Under the pieces are notes generated by a model. It saw only the letters and a program-made list of their open reading frames with translations, was not told the origin of the DNA and did no database searches. The translations under genes were made by a program, and so were the position numbers. From Crambe crambe (taxonomy: Eukaryota; Porifera; Demospongiae; Poecilosclerida; Crambeidae), in assembly GCA_963924555.1 (NCBI GenBank), contig OZ004598.1:1822501-1886500 (forward strand): a stretch of 64,000 nucleotides of DNA, in the 5' to 3' direction. Below are positions 44,986 to 55,562 of the stretch, piece by piece (the first letter of the stretch is position 1; the number at the start of each line of letters is the position of its first letter).

Positions 44986-47900
44986 TCAAGAATCTCGTTC
45001 CCGCACTCTGGCTGCCATAAACAGTTCTTCTTCATCTTCATTAGCTTCATCTTCTATGATTTTATAGCCATTAAATCTGTTAAGATAGTTTCTTTTGATT
45101 TTGGAAAAAATGTTCTGATAAATGCGGTTATGGAAGTAGTGAAATAGCAATATCAGGAAGATTAAAAGAATTGCTGTACTCGATAAGAAGATATAAGCTG
45201 CAGCAGAAATTGATCCAAATAAAAGATGGACTACAACCATGAGCCAATAGTTCACCATGAAAAGTATGTCTATTAAACATATCAAAAGATTCTTGAACGG
45301 ATGACAGAAGGCTTGCAAAAAGATGAAGATATTAATGACGAAGAAATATATAATAAACATAGTTTCAGTGTATTTCTCTAGCTGCAAAACACTATCAACT
45401 GCGGACAAGATGGAAAGAGTGATTGTAATCCAGAGGCGAAGTCCAAACCAGAACCTCCATTTATCCCTGAAAGGACCACAATAAGCATCAATCAATGGCT
45501 TGAATTTGTTGATCACTTTGAATCTCATGAAGCAGTAAGAAAATGTGACAAAAACAGTGTAAGGAAGCAGAAATAGAACAATGAATGCAGTGGCTAGGAG
45601 TAAACAGAAACCATGTACACCATGGCCATAATCTTCACCACTATAATACCACACTGTCTGCTCACTGATGGTATAGGAATTATCAAGATCATATGTTATT
45701 GAATGTAGTGTAGAGTAGGTGAGGACATCGATAACTGTACGCAATAGTTTGGAATAAGAAAGATAAAGTAATGTGGCAAGAACTTGTACTGATGATTTTG
45801 CTATGAGGTTGGAGATCCTTACAGAATATTTTGATATGATTATCATTCCAAAGACAATGCTCCATATGTACACAGGAAACATAAACTGGAATCCTACTTT
45901 TGCAATAGTAGTCATCCCCTTGTAGAAGCAGAGTGGAAAACCGAGATCAAGGTTGAATAGTGAGATTATAACACGAAATAATGCTGGATATGGTCCTTTA
46001 TGATCTTGTGTTAATTGATCCATCGATAAACTTACCATATTGGCATAAAATATGACTCCATTTATGGTGCCTGTGGCCACAGTGAGTCTTATTGCAAAGA
46101 GAAGAACCACCAGAATGAGTCCAGCTAAAGCATACATTGGGAGAGTGAGGAGATAGAGGTCAGAGCAGTCACCAGAACATGTATCAGATCCAAACACTGC
46201 ACTGTATTTCTCCTTGCACTGACCACACAAGATTCCAGTGCGGTAGTTGAGGCAGGATAGATCAGTAATGGAGTCATTCAGAGTGAAATTATGGAACATT
46301 GGGTTGCAGTAGTTCGGTGGACAATTATTGGTGAATAGTATAACTGTTTTGTTTGAACTATTCTTATAGCCAGTCCAGCATTTTTTTGGACTTGAAAAGG
46401 TTCGGGAATCAATATGACATTTGTATCCATGGTTGTGGAGGGCTGATGTGCAAGAATTATTACAATAACCTTCTTCAGACAAACGGAAGCCAGGGGGACA
46501 GTGTGCACTGACATATGCATAAAATCCATAATAATAAATATCTTCCCAGCTATGTACTATGGTAGTACATATTTTTTCCTTGTTCTTATTTTGAAGTATT
46601 ATCCATATCATAGGATATTTTCTCTCTATTGAAAAATCTAAATATTTAGTTACCAATGTGATATCTGAACAATTTACTTGCTGCACAATGAACTCAATAT
46701 CATAGGGGTTGAATATTGAAATAGCCTTCTCCCCTGGATAGGTATGAAAATGTGCTGTATAATGTTCATAACTATTATTATTATTGATATTGTATGTATG
46801 TTGATCTGTATAACTGCAAATCCACTTCATTCCATGATTTAATCGCCAGCATAATCCATTTGGGAGGGATGTAAATTTATCCATTTCACTCATATTTCTT
46901 AATATTGCATTGAATAGTGTGGTATATGTATTAGTATAATCCCAATAAGACTTATCATTAAACAAGAAATTATCTGATAGACTAAGACTGAATAAAGAAG
47001 GTATGTATAGGGAATTCGGGTTATCGAAATGATCAGTATTATTTCTGAAATGTAGTGCAATCTTCATCTTGGTGATATTATGCAGTGAATACTTTAGATT
47101 TGGTAGGATTTGTATTGGATTTTTCCCTAGAGCATATATAGCACTTCCTTGAATGGCTCTATTGTTATAGAATTTGGCTTCCAAAGGTTCCTTCAAAAAT
47201 AAGGTTGAAGAGTCATCAAGAGAGATTCCTCCTCCTTTGGTATCACTGTTAGCGCCACTGACAGTCAAGTTCCCTTCAATAGTCAAATGACTATTTATTA
47301 TTGACATTATTTTTCCATTATTGACTTTAAGCCAGTTAGTGCCATTCATGATGATATTGGCATAACAAAATTTTATTGGAGTATCAGGCCTTGGAGATGA
47401 CTGACCATTGTAATCAATGTATATATTAGTTATTTGCACTTGAAACTTTGTTACATAATAATCATTAATATAGGCACATTTTCCATTAATCATATATGAA
47501 TTCATCTTGTTTGAATAGCCTGAATTAAATTCCTTCATGCACCATGAAGTGTTTTCCATTACAAATTTATGTGATACTGTATCATCAGGTAACTTTGATA
47601 AAATACGTAATAATTCATTTATGTAATGGCCTGCACCTGGTTCACTGTGAGTGTATGTTACAAATGCAGTATTTTGTATTCTGAATAAGTCACTGACTGA
47701 ATCAGAACCGTTATGAGAATTAAAATAACGTACTACCAGTGGTAATGGCATAAAAAAGCGATCAATAGATGGAATACTTTCATTCAAGCAATATTCATAA
47801 GGGATTCCTTGAAATGTAACTTGGGAATCAGTATTGCTAAAAGCAAATATAACTGATACTCCTAATTTTGGACCTGTCCAAACTGTGGTAGAAACAGTTG

Positions 47901-48738
47901 GTTTCATGATCATGTTAACAATTGCATTAAAATGTTGCTTTGATAGTAGCAGAGTAAACAAACTACACAAATAACCAATGCTTGTTACAGGTATAAATTT
48001 CTCGATATCATATAACACATGAGGTGGCTCCATATTGTGAGGCATTTCAAATGTTGAATTGTATTCAATGTTTAAGATACATTTTGAACTTGAATTAGTC
48101 AGATTACTCTCTGTATAATATACAAGAGTTTTCATTCTGGGCACTACAACACTAGAAGTGATAATACGGATACTGCTGTGATCACATAAGTTCACTCCTA
48201 TTATGCTAAATTCTCTGGAACTCTGGTTAGTTTGGCTAGTTATTAAGTTATTTAATTTGATGTTATTACAATGGTTGAAGATAAATGCTGCTTTGCTATA
48301 GCCCGAATACTGGTCAACATATCTCAAATACTGGTCAGTACCATTAACATACCTCACAGCTGATGCTGGAATAAAGCCTGCACAATCACTGAACATGACT
48401 GAACTTATGGTGAGATTAGTGACATTGAAGAAACTAAATCCACCAGATCCATTTAGGCATTGAATTTTCACAAGATCACGTCCACTACTCAACTTGTTTG
48501 GGGCTGGAGTAATGGTTATATTGGAGGTATTCTCGATCAGACAAAATGAATGTTGTCCGCTGATAGTGAATGAAGATTTGTTAAGCCAGATTTCAGTATT
48601 AGGAGAGACCGTTGCATTTAGAGAACACAGATACTTCACCAGACATTTTTCATCATTTATGAACACTTTCTGATGTGAGCAACTAGTAGCTAGTAAGCTC
48701 ATAAACAAAGTAGCCAGAAAAGCTTGAAACTTGCCCAT
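44986..48738 (-). CDS. Branch 2 multi-pass receptor, intact
   Basis: 1,250 residues in one exon, start at ATG 48738. Layout: signal peptide (MGKFQAFLATLFMSLLATSC); an ectodomain of about 740 residues rich in Asn-linked glycosylation sites, with only one Pmp-like stretch (GGGISLDDSSTLF .. FYNNRAIQGSAIYA, about 503-537); and a Cys-rich stalk (CPPGFRLSEEGYCNNSC, NNCPPNYCNP, GILCGQCKEKYSAVFGSDTC, about 745-855). About nine membrane segments (about 860-1200) follow. The tail is acidic (EDEANEDEEELFMAARVRERDS). The stalk and membrane module align with branch 1: RTGILCGQCK with RSGIICGACK, TVATGTINGVIFYAN with TVSIGLINGLIFYAN, and the FPVYIW and SVQVLATLLYLSY segments. So the two branches share a membrane part and differ outside the cell. 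It is divergent from the branch 1 copy at 50201. Confidence 0.88.
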   Translation of the reverse strand: MGKFQAFLATLFMSLLATSCSHQKVFINDEKCLVKYLCSLNATVSPNTEIWLNKSSFTISGQHSFCLIENTSNITITPAPNKLSSGRDLVKIQCLNGSGGFSFFNVTNLTISSVMFSDCAGFIPASAVRYVNGTDQYLRYVDQYSGYSKAAFIFNHCNNIKLNNLITSQTNQSSREFSIIGVNLCDHSSIRIITSSVVVPRMKTLVYYTESNLTNSSSKCILNIEYNSTFEMPHNMEPPHVLYDIEKFIPVTSIGYLCSLFTLLLSKQHFNAIVNMIMKPTVSTTVWTGPKLGVSVIFAFSNTDSQVTFQGIPYEYCLNESIPSIDRFFMPLPLVVRYFNSHNGSDSVSDLFRIQNTAFVTYTHSEPGAGHYINELLRILSKLPDDTVSHKFVMENTSWCMKEFNSGYSNKMNSYMINGKCAYINDYYVTKFQVQITNIYIDYNGQSSPRPDTPIKFCYANIIMNGTNWLKVNNGKIMSIINSHLTIEGNLTVSGANSDTKGGGISLDDSSTLFLKEPLEAKFYNNRAIQGSAIYALGKNPIQILPNLKYSLHNITKMKIALHFRNNTDHFDNPNSLYIPSLFSLSLSDNFLFNDKSYWDYTNTYTTLFNAILRNMSEMDKFTSLPNGLCWRLNHGMKWICSYTDQHTYNINNNNSYEHYTAHFHTYPGEKAISIFNPYDIEFIVQQVNCSDITLVTKYLDFSIERKYPMIWIILQNKNKEKICTTIVHSWEDIYYYGFYAYVSAHCPPGFRLSEEGYCNNSCTSALHNHGYKCHIDSRTFSSPKKCWTGYKNSSNKTVILFTNNCPPNYCNPMFHNFTLNDSITDLSCLNYRTGILCGQCKEKYSAVFGSDTCSGDCSDLYLLTLPMYALAGLILVVLLFAIRLTVATGTINGVIFYANMVSLSMDQLTQDHKGPYPALFRVIISLFNLDLGFPLCFYKGMTTIAKVGFQFMFPVYIWSIVFGMIIISKYSVRISNLIAKSSVQVLATLLYLSYSKLLRTVIDVLTYSTLHSITYDLDNSYTISEQTVWYYSGEDYGHGVHGFCLLLATAFIVLFLLPYTVFVTFSYCFMRFKVINKFKPLIDAYCGPFRDKWRFWFGLRLWITITLSILSAVDSVLQLEKYTETMFIIYFFVINIFIFLQAFCHPFKNLLICLIDILFMVNYWLMVVVHLLFGSISAAAYIFLSSTAILLIFLILLFHYFHNRIYQNIFSKIKRNYLNRFNGYKIIEDEANEDEEELFMAARVRERDS

Positions 48739-48789
48739 TGCAGTATTGCATGCACATGAACATGAGGAGAGTTTATGTTAAGTGGCTCA

Positions 48790-48797
48790 TTTATAAA
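48790..48797 (-). promoter_or_regulatory. TATA box of intact branch 2 gene
   Basis: TTTATAAA within taagtggctcatttataaaggc, 52 bp upstream of the ATG; conserved in all four branch 2 copies. Confidence 0.7.
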
Positions 48798-48867
48798 GGC
48801 ATAGGCGGTGGAACGGTCAGGCCAGTCGTGCATGTCCAGGCCTGACCAATATTTTGGGGAAAAATAG

Positions 48868-49026
48868 GTTAATTATTATATTCAGTGGCTATCAATCAGT
48901 TAATTATTATATTCAGTGGCTATCAATCAATAAAATTGTTATATTCAGTGGCTATCAATCAATAAAATAGGTTAATTATTATATTCAGTGGGTTAATTAT
49001 TATATTCAGTGGCTATCAATCAATAA
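48868..49026. repeat. Tandem repeat, about 30-bp unit
   Basis: About five irregular units of gttaattattatattcagtgg + ctatcaatcaat. A shorter version (two to three units) lies at 61465-61520, upstream of the related branch 2 fragment, so the array was copied with the gene and then changed length. Confidence 0.85.
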
Positions 49027-49210
49027 CAAAAGAAAGTTCTAGCAAACTGTAGAGTTTCAGTGGTCTGGGGGATTATATCAATTTCAGGCCTGATGAATTG
49101 AATTTTGCTTCCAATATCTCTGAAAGCCTACATGTACAGGAAGTGGTCAGACAGGATGTTATTATTAGTATTGTATGTGGTTTTAGAGACTCCATCAACT
49201 CTGCGCTTGT

Positions 49211-49382
49211 AGATTCAGCCATATACAGTTGATGGTTGTCCTTTTGCATATATTTTTTTCCACACCATAATTTCAAGGGTCAATTCCCTCTCATGAAGAT
49301 TCAGCCATATACAGTTGATGGTTGTCCTTTTGCATATATTTTTTTCCACACCATAATTTCAAGGGTCAATTCCCTCTCATGA
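49211..49382. repeat. Perfect 86-bp tandem duplication
   Basis: Two head-to-tail copies (49211-49296 and 49297-49382) beginning agattcagccatatacagtt. They read as the same sequence, so the duplication is recent. At 61708-61828 only one related unit is present. Confidence 0.85.
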
Positions 49383-49408
49383 TAAGGTGTACCTTTTTGG
49401 ATCATTCC

Positions 49409-49412
<4 letters not shown>

Positions 49413-49473
<61 letters not shown>
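49413..49473. repeat. (AT)n microsatellite
   Basis: About 30 AT units; the paralogous site at 61862-61876 has only seven. Confidence 0.95.
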
Positions 49474-49474
<1 letters not shown>

Positions 49475-49639
49475 CAGTGGGCTTGAGGTGGGAGGGGTTG
49501 GGGTTGGAGGGAAGGTAATAGCACCCCTGAATAGTTAAATTTCATATGTTGTATGATATTCAACCAAGTACATACCACCAAAAAATTTATACATACGTAC
49601 GTAGCTATATATTAAGTTAATGCAGTAGCACAACAATTT

Positions 49640-50159
49640 ACCACATCATCACATGACCACTATACCTACACTCAACTCACAGAGATCTAAAATTCAGTGT
49701 AGCTACTCACCAGTTTCAGATGTATGCAGTTTAATCTTTTGCATACATTAATTCCTTAGTCCTCTCTAGGGATTTGGATTTACAGAAAAGCTGATAACTG
49801 ATGAGGTTAGTTACTAATGGATGGATTTGATGTTCTACTTACTCTATTCACACAGAAGACTCAATACCCATGGAATTTGGGAGCAATACAATACAGAAAG
49901 CAGCTCTGGATCACCTATAGTTATAGCTGTACGTTGTTGCTAGTACAATATACGTACATAAAACATCTTGGGAGCACTGTAGGCAACAATATAGCTAATC
50001 AATCATATCCCAAGTAGTAAATTTACTCATACAACATCAAACCATAAAATTCAATGTTGAGTTATAACAATAGCTACAGTTTATGGTAAAACATAATCAT
50101 TTTGGGACTAATGGGAATAGCTGTTTATGATCTCTGTTAACAAACCAGGATGAGAATTG
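49640..50159. other. Chimeric 5' flank of the 50201 copy
   Basis: The left part (to about 50112) is the flank type of the 39503 gene. From about 50113 it is the flank type of the 34427 and 55563 genes (aatagctgtttatgatct .. caaaccaggatgagaattg). The change occurs at the word gggaatag, which both parental flanks contain in similar form. Confidence 0.65.
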
Positions 50160-50167
50160 TATAAAAG
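50160..50167 (+). promoter_or_regulatory. TATA box of branch 1 copy
   Basis: TATAAAAG, 41 bp before ATG 50201, same spacing as at 34386 and 55522. Confidence 0.65.
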
Positions 50168-50200
50168 AAGTCGACTGTGTTCTGCAGCACACTGCAAGTG

Positions 50201-53200
50201 ATGACAATGCTTCTTCTAGCTAGTCTCCTTGTGATTTTGTTAGCCTCTTCAGGAGGTACTCCTTACTACATCACATCTTCAGATGACATCATTGCTGGTA
50301 ACATCTGCTTCTTTGAAGGACAGTCAGTGCAACCATGCAGCACTCTAGAGACTCTGGCTGCAAAAGGTATATCAGGCTCAGTTTTCAATGGTTTTGGTGC
50401 GAACGTAACGGTATTCTTTTTGCCTGGGATGCATATCATAAGAAACGATACAGATCTGGGCCTTTCATCCATTCAGACAGCCACTCTTACTCCACTAAAG
50501 GAGAATGAGGTACTAATTGAATAAATGTCCATCTCCTTTTACAGTGCCGATGTGATCATCATAAGATTCCATTTATGTGGTGGGAAGGGTAAAACTGAAC
50601 CTAGAGCTGTTATTCTTATTTCAAGTTATTTACCATATGTCATGGATATACTGAATTCATCATTCATTGGAAGCAGAGGAAGTGCCATTGCTATTAGATC
50701 AAAAATAGTGGAGCTGACAATATCTAGATCTGTGTTCAAATTCATTGCTAATGCTAGTGCATGTGGAGCTGTCTGTGTAGTTCCATATGATTGGAAGTTA
50801 CCTTTCTATAGTGAAGTCAAAATCAGAGATAGTGTCTTTGGAGGTAATTTAGTTAATGCATTCCTCCTTGATGGTATCCAGATAGAAAATTATATAAAAT
50901 CTACTGTCTGTATAGAAAATTCAGTTTTTTCAAACAATACATCAATTAGAGGAGCAAAGATAGATGTCGTTAATATATATAGTACTTCAATATTCTTAAG
51001 TAATTCCACATTTGATAGCAATAGAGCAGTTACAGATGATGGTAGAGCAATAGATTTTCATGTCATTAACAATGATAGAATCATCATAAATGATTGTACA
51101 TTCAAGAACAACAGAGCAGCTGGAGATGGTGGGGCAATTAGGATATATATTGGAAGACAAAGTCGTTTAGATATCATCAATTCCATTTTTCTGGCTAACA
51201 CTTGTGGTCGTGCAGGAGGTGGAATTTCATTCGATTTACCCAACAGAGAAAGTATTCAGTGCTTAAGACTAAAAAATGTCACATTTGAAGGAAATTCAGC
51301 TCAAAGTGGTGGTGGTATAAGTGTAATCACTGAATATTCACAATTAATGAAATTGGAAAATGTCACATTTAGGAGAAATTTTGCTGCAAATGGTGGTGCA
51401 ATATCCATAGAAAAAAAATCACTGGATATATATGGACATTCAGTGTTCACTAATAATGCAGCAAATTCTTCAGGTGGAGCTTTGGCAGCCTATGAATCGA
51501 AAATATTCTTCAAAGTAGTACTTTGCTCCTTTGAAAACAATTCAGCAGGAAGACAAGGTGGAGCAATATTTCTATCAAAATCATTTCTGAAATTGATGAG
51601 AAGGGCAAATTAATTTTTTTGGGAAATGAAGCTTCATTAGGAGGAGCATTATTTGTAAAAGACTTCAGTGATAAGTGTGAAGAAAGTCAATGATTGTTGT
51701 TGTTTTTTCGTACAAATATAACCGAAAAATTACGCATTTTAAAAACAATATAGCTGACAAGGGACCAGTTTTATATGGAGGTTTTTTGAACAATTGTAAT
51801 TGTGGTCATGGAAGTGAAAATTTCACAAATTTAGTTAACATAGCATCACCTTTCAAACCTCCTGGAAATTCTATCACATCAGAGATGAATACTTGCTTTT
51901 GCAATGATAAAGGAAACCATAACTGCTCTGAGAGACAAATCACAATATCAGCAATACAAGGTGGTTTGATATCACTCATGGTTACAACTATAGACCAAAG
52001 CAGACAATTCAAACCGTCATTTGTTAGCAGCTGTGATGACTCCACATTGGCATTTGGTGAGGGAGAGTGCAATCATAACCTGAGTAATGCTTGTCAAAGT
52101 ATCAAGTTTCACGTGTACTCGAGAAAAGTCTCTGGAGATGTTATACTGAGATCAGGTGGACCTTGTAAAGAGATTAATAAATTGACAATCAAGATAAACT
52201 TTCTACAATGTCCACGTTGTTTCCAATTGGCACCAGGGAAGGATAGATGTGAGTGTGATAGAAGAATAGGTCTTGATGTTCAATGTCAAATTAAAACTAA
52301 CGTCACAACAGTATGGAAGCAGGGAAGATCATGGTTTCAATATCACAATGACACACTCCAAGTATGCAAACAATGTCCTTTGGGCTACTGTAAAAACAAT
52401 GTTAGCTTTCCACTACTTGCAGATGTCAATGACGGTCAGTGTGCCAATTACCGCTCGGGGATCATTTGTGGAGCATGTCAAGTTTCTTTCAGTGTAGCCC
52501 TAGGGAGTTCTAGATGTATTAACTGTTTGGATGACAAAAAATATGATTTCCTTTGGCTAGTCCCCCTATTTGCAATCATGGGCTTGACTCTAGTCCTAAG
52601 CATGCTATTTCTAGACCTAACAGTTTCAATTGGACTCATCAATGGTCTGATATTCTATGCCAACATTTTATCAATCAGTGGTTTATTGAATACCGATAAT
52701 TCTTCCATTCACCCTCTACTCGAGACATGTTTCTATTCAGGAATGGATACATACCAGAAAACATGGCTTCAGTTTGCCTTTCCCCTGTACATATGGTTAC
52801 TAGTGGGTCTGATCATCATACTCAGTCACTACTCCACACGAGTGATGAAACTCCTTGGAAGAAAAGTCATCCCAGTACTGACTACTCTATTCTTGCTATC
52901 TTATGCTAAAATATTAAGAATTGTCATTACATCGTTTAATTTCATTGAGGTCTTAACAGGATCGAGATACAGACAACATATCAGATAAACTGATCCCTCG
53001 TAAGGTCTGGACTCAGGACGGAAATGTGGACTACCTCAGTGATAAACACATCCCTCTCTTCATAGTGGCCTTGCTGTTCCTAGTTGTTCTCTTTCTTCCA
53101 TACACACTCTTACTCACCTTTGGACAGTGTCTTCATACCATGTCAGGTTGAGATGGTTACACACCACAACTTTCATCTCCATAATGGATGCATACCACGC

Positions 53201-53727
53201 CCCTTCAACAGAAAGTATCGCTATTGGACTGGACTCCTCTTATTGATACGCTGTATGCTGCTCATAACCTTCATCGCCATGTCTTACATTGAGAATGCCA
53301 CAACAACAAACATATTCATCATCTTGATGGTCAACACTGGACTACTGATGTTCAAGGCATCAATCAAGGATGGAATATATAAAAGCATCACAGCTAATAT
53401 CTTTGAAAATGCTCATCTACTCAACTTAGTAGCATTATAGCTTCACTTGTCCTGTACTTTGAAATAATCCATACATCAGTTCACTACTGTCTCACAGCTT
53501 CCATATCAGTGGCACTTATAATGTTCACAATTACAATAGTATGCCACATGTACTACAGAATCAGAGGGACTGACTTATTTCAAAGATTCCTCCGTAAGAT
53601 CAAAACAGCAAAGAGAGGTCACACATCTCCTTTCAGGAACATCCCACAAGAAGCCACACAAAATCCTTCCCATACAATGAGCTATGTGGAACTGCATGAA
53701 GTCCTACTTGAGAGTGTTCAACACTAA
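50201..53727 (+). pseudogene. Branch 1 receptor, multiply broken
   Basis: Start ATGACAATGCTTC and a normal N-terminus. A 9-bp deletion at about 50523 (gaataaatgtcc against gaatgcaaagctgaaatgtcc) creates an in-frame TAA although the length change is in frame. The ectodomain then stays open to 51613 (GGAIRI, GGGISF, GGGISV, GGAISI, GGALAA, GGAIFL). A shift follows at about 51600, another at about 51690, an in-frame loss of about 48 bp at 52722 that removes the LLSVFISWVNLDFGI stretch of the membrane module, and extra bases at about 52960 (ggatcgagatacag). Further small deletions lie near 53145 and 53205, and a changed base at 53438 makes a stop. The tail is VELHEVLLES. It is closest to 34427 in the ectodomain. 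Confidence 0.85.
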
Positions 53728-55521
53728 ACCTCATGCATGCAGCTAACTATAGTGTGTGACCACACGCAACAGACTTAGCACCATAATACTACTGAGTGAT
53801 AATTTTTGTGTAGATTTATTTTTTTACAGCTATATTAGCTATAGTATTCTGTGGAATATTGTAATTAATTTTCATGTAATTAGTTTTCCTTCCTTGTTCG
53901 ATAAAGTGATTCAGTGATAGAGTGCATTACTTCACCTGAAGCAATGACCATGCTGCTGCAATACATAATGGTAGTACAGCATGTGCATCTTAAGATCTAT
54001 GAATAGCCATATTATTATGCATGTATACTATAAACTCAAAGGACTGATCGTTAGCTCTTCCATCAGACTCAATTTATATACACTAAACAATTTCTAGTAG
54101 ATAATTAGCCCATTATAACTTACAATATTAAATATACGTACAAGAAATCCCGTCCGATTTATTCACAATGAAAAATTCGAAAATAGTATCAGCAAAACAC
54201 AGTATGTCTAGTCTATTATTAATCCCAATGCAACTTGAATGGTATCCTTAGAGCAAAACATAGAACTAGTTAACATGATTTTAAAAAGTTCAGCAACAAG
54301 CGAGTGAACTTCAGTCAAGTAATCCTTTATCCATCACCAATATTATCTTAATTTATTAATTAGCTAACTTATTAATTTATATCTCATCTTGGCCTGTCAT
54401 GGGAGTGAAGTAGGAATAGTTAGCTTGTAGCTTGGTAATATTGGTGATGTGTCAGGGGTTACTTGACTGAAGTTCACTCTCTTGTTGGTGAACTTTTTAG
54501 AACCGCACACAACCATCCCTTTTTCTTTCTTTTTTTAGAATAATTTTTTTTTCTTTTATGTACTTATTATAGATGTACTATATTACTTTTTCCACCATTA
54601 CATTTAAGTGTATAAACTTAGTGTACATAGTTGGCTACCTACAGGCTGACTGCGTGTTAAGGCCAGGGGTGGGCGCTATATGTTGTATGTGCTAGGGGTG
54701 ACCTATGTGTGTGGGTCACCTGTATCTAGGCTGTGTGGCTAAGGCAATTGTAGGAGAAGTGGCCCTGCGACATTACTAATTCCATGCATGGATAGCATGT
54801 ATGGGAGCTTATCATATATGGTAGAGCTTATACAAAACCTAACACTTTGTATGTAGCTACATGTAGATAGCCATCACAAAGTTTACGTGTCTTGATGCAT
54901 CCAGAGTAACCAATAATTTTTAAATGATGATCATTATACCATCACATCAATCATAACAATACGATGCATAGCTTACATAATCAACACTCATGCACTTAAA
55001 GACAATCATGCTACACTCATAAACACTGGTGAGGATGACATGATATGCATAATATATACAGTAGTTTCTACCATTATGAATGCTTGATCATCACAAGTGG
55101 GCTGTTCCAACTAGGTGCTTAATGTGAGTGGAATAATTATCCTCAACCCTCAACTGGAGTCAGCAATAACTGCAACCAGTACAGATGAGTATGACTAGCT
55201 ATATCAGTTAATTGAAAAGTATCGCTTTCTACAATCATTGTGTTTGTAAACTTTTTCGTTTCATTGGATCAATAACACTACACGTCGGCAAGTCACACTC
55301 CAGGAAAGAAGAATTATTCACAACTTTTAACTGCATGCACATAAGGCTGTGTACAAAATCATGCTTTCTAAAAAAATAAATGCCATTCATCAATGGCTGT
55401 TACAAAAACACAACCTCGTCACATGAGGTTCCTGGAATTCTAGTTGCAAAGGAGAGGGAATAGCTGTTTGTGATCTTTCAATTCGCTGAAATCATTATAT
55501 AACAAACCAGGATGAGAATTG
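53728..55521. other. Spacer; right end is duplicated 5' flank
   Basis: From about 55343 it matches 34238-34385. The rest is AT-rich; a trace of the gtggccctgc-type repeat lies near 54745. An inverted pair is visible around 54300-54500 (aacttcagtcaagtaa and ttacttgactgaagtt, with gtgaact / agttcac extensions). No gene was recognised. Confidence 0.45.
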
Positions 55522-55529
55522 TATAAAAG
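55522..55529 (+). promoter_or_regulatory. TATA box of intact branch 1 gene
   Basis: TATAAAAG, 41 bp before ATG 55563, in the conserved word gaattgtataaaagaagtc. Confidence 0.7.
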
Positions 55530-55562
55530 AAGTCAATTGTGATCTGCAGCTCACTGCAAGTG

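Noticed and set aside
48868-49026. CRISPR-like array
   Set aside because: The units are irregular and nearly contiguous with no unique spacers; it is an ordinary tandem repeat in a eukaryotic genome.
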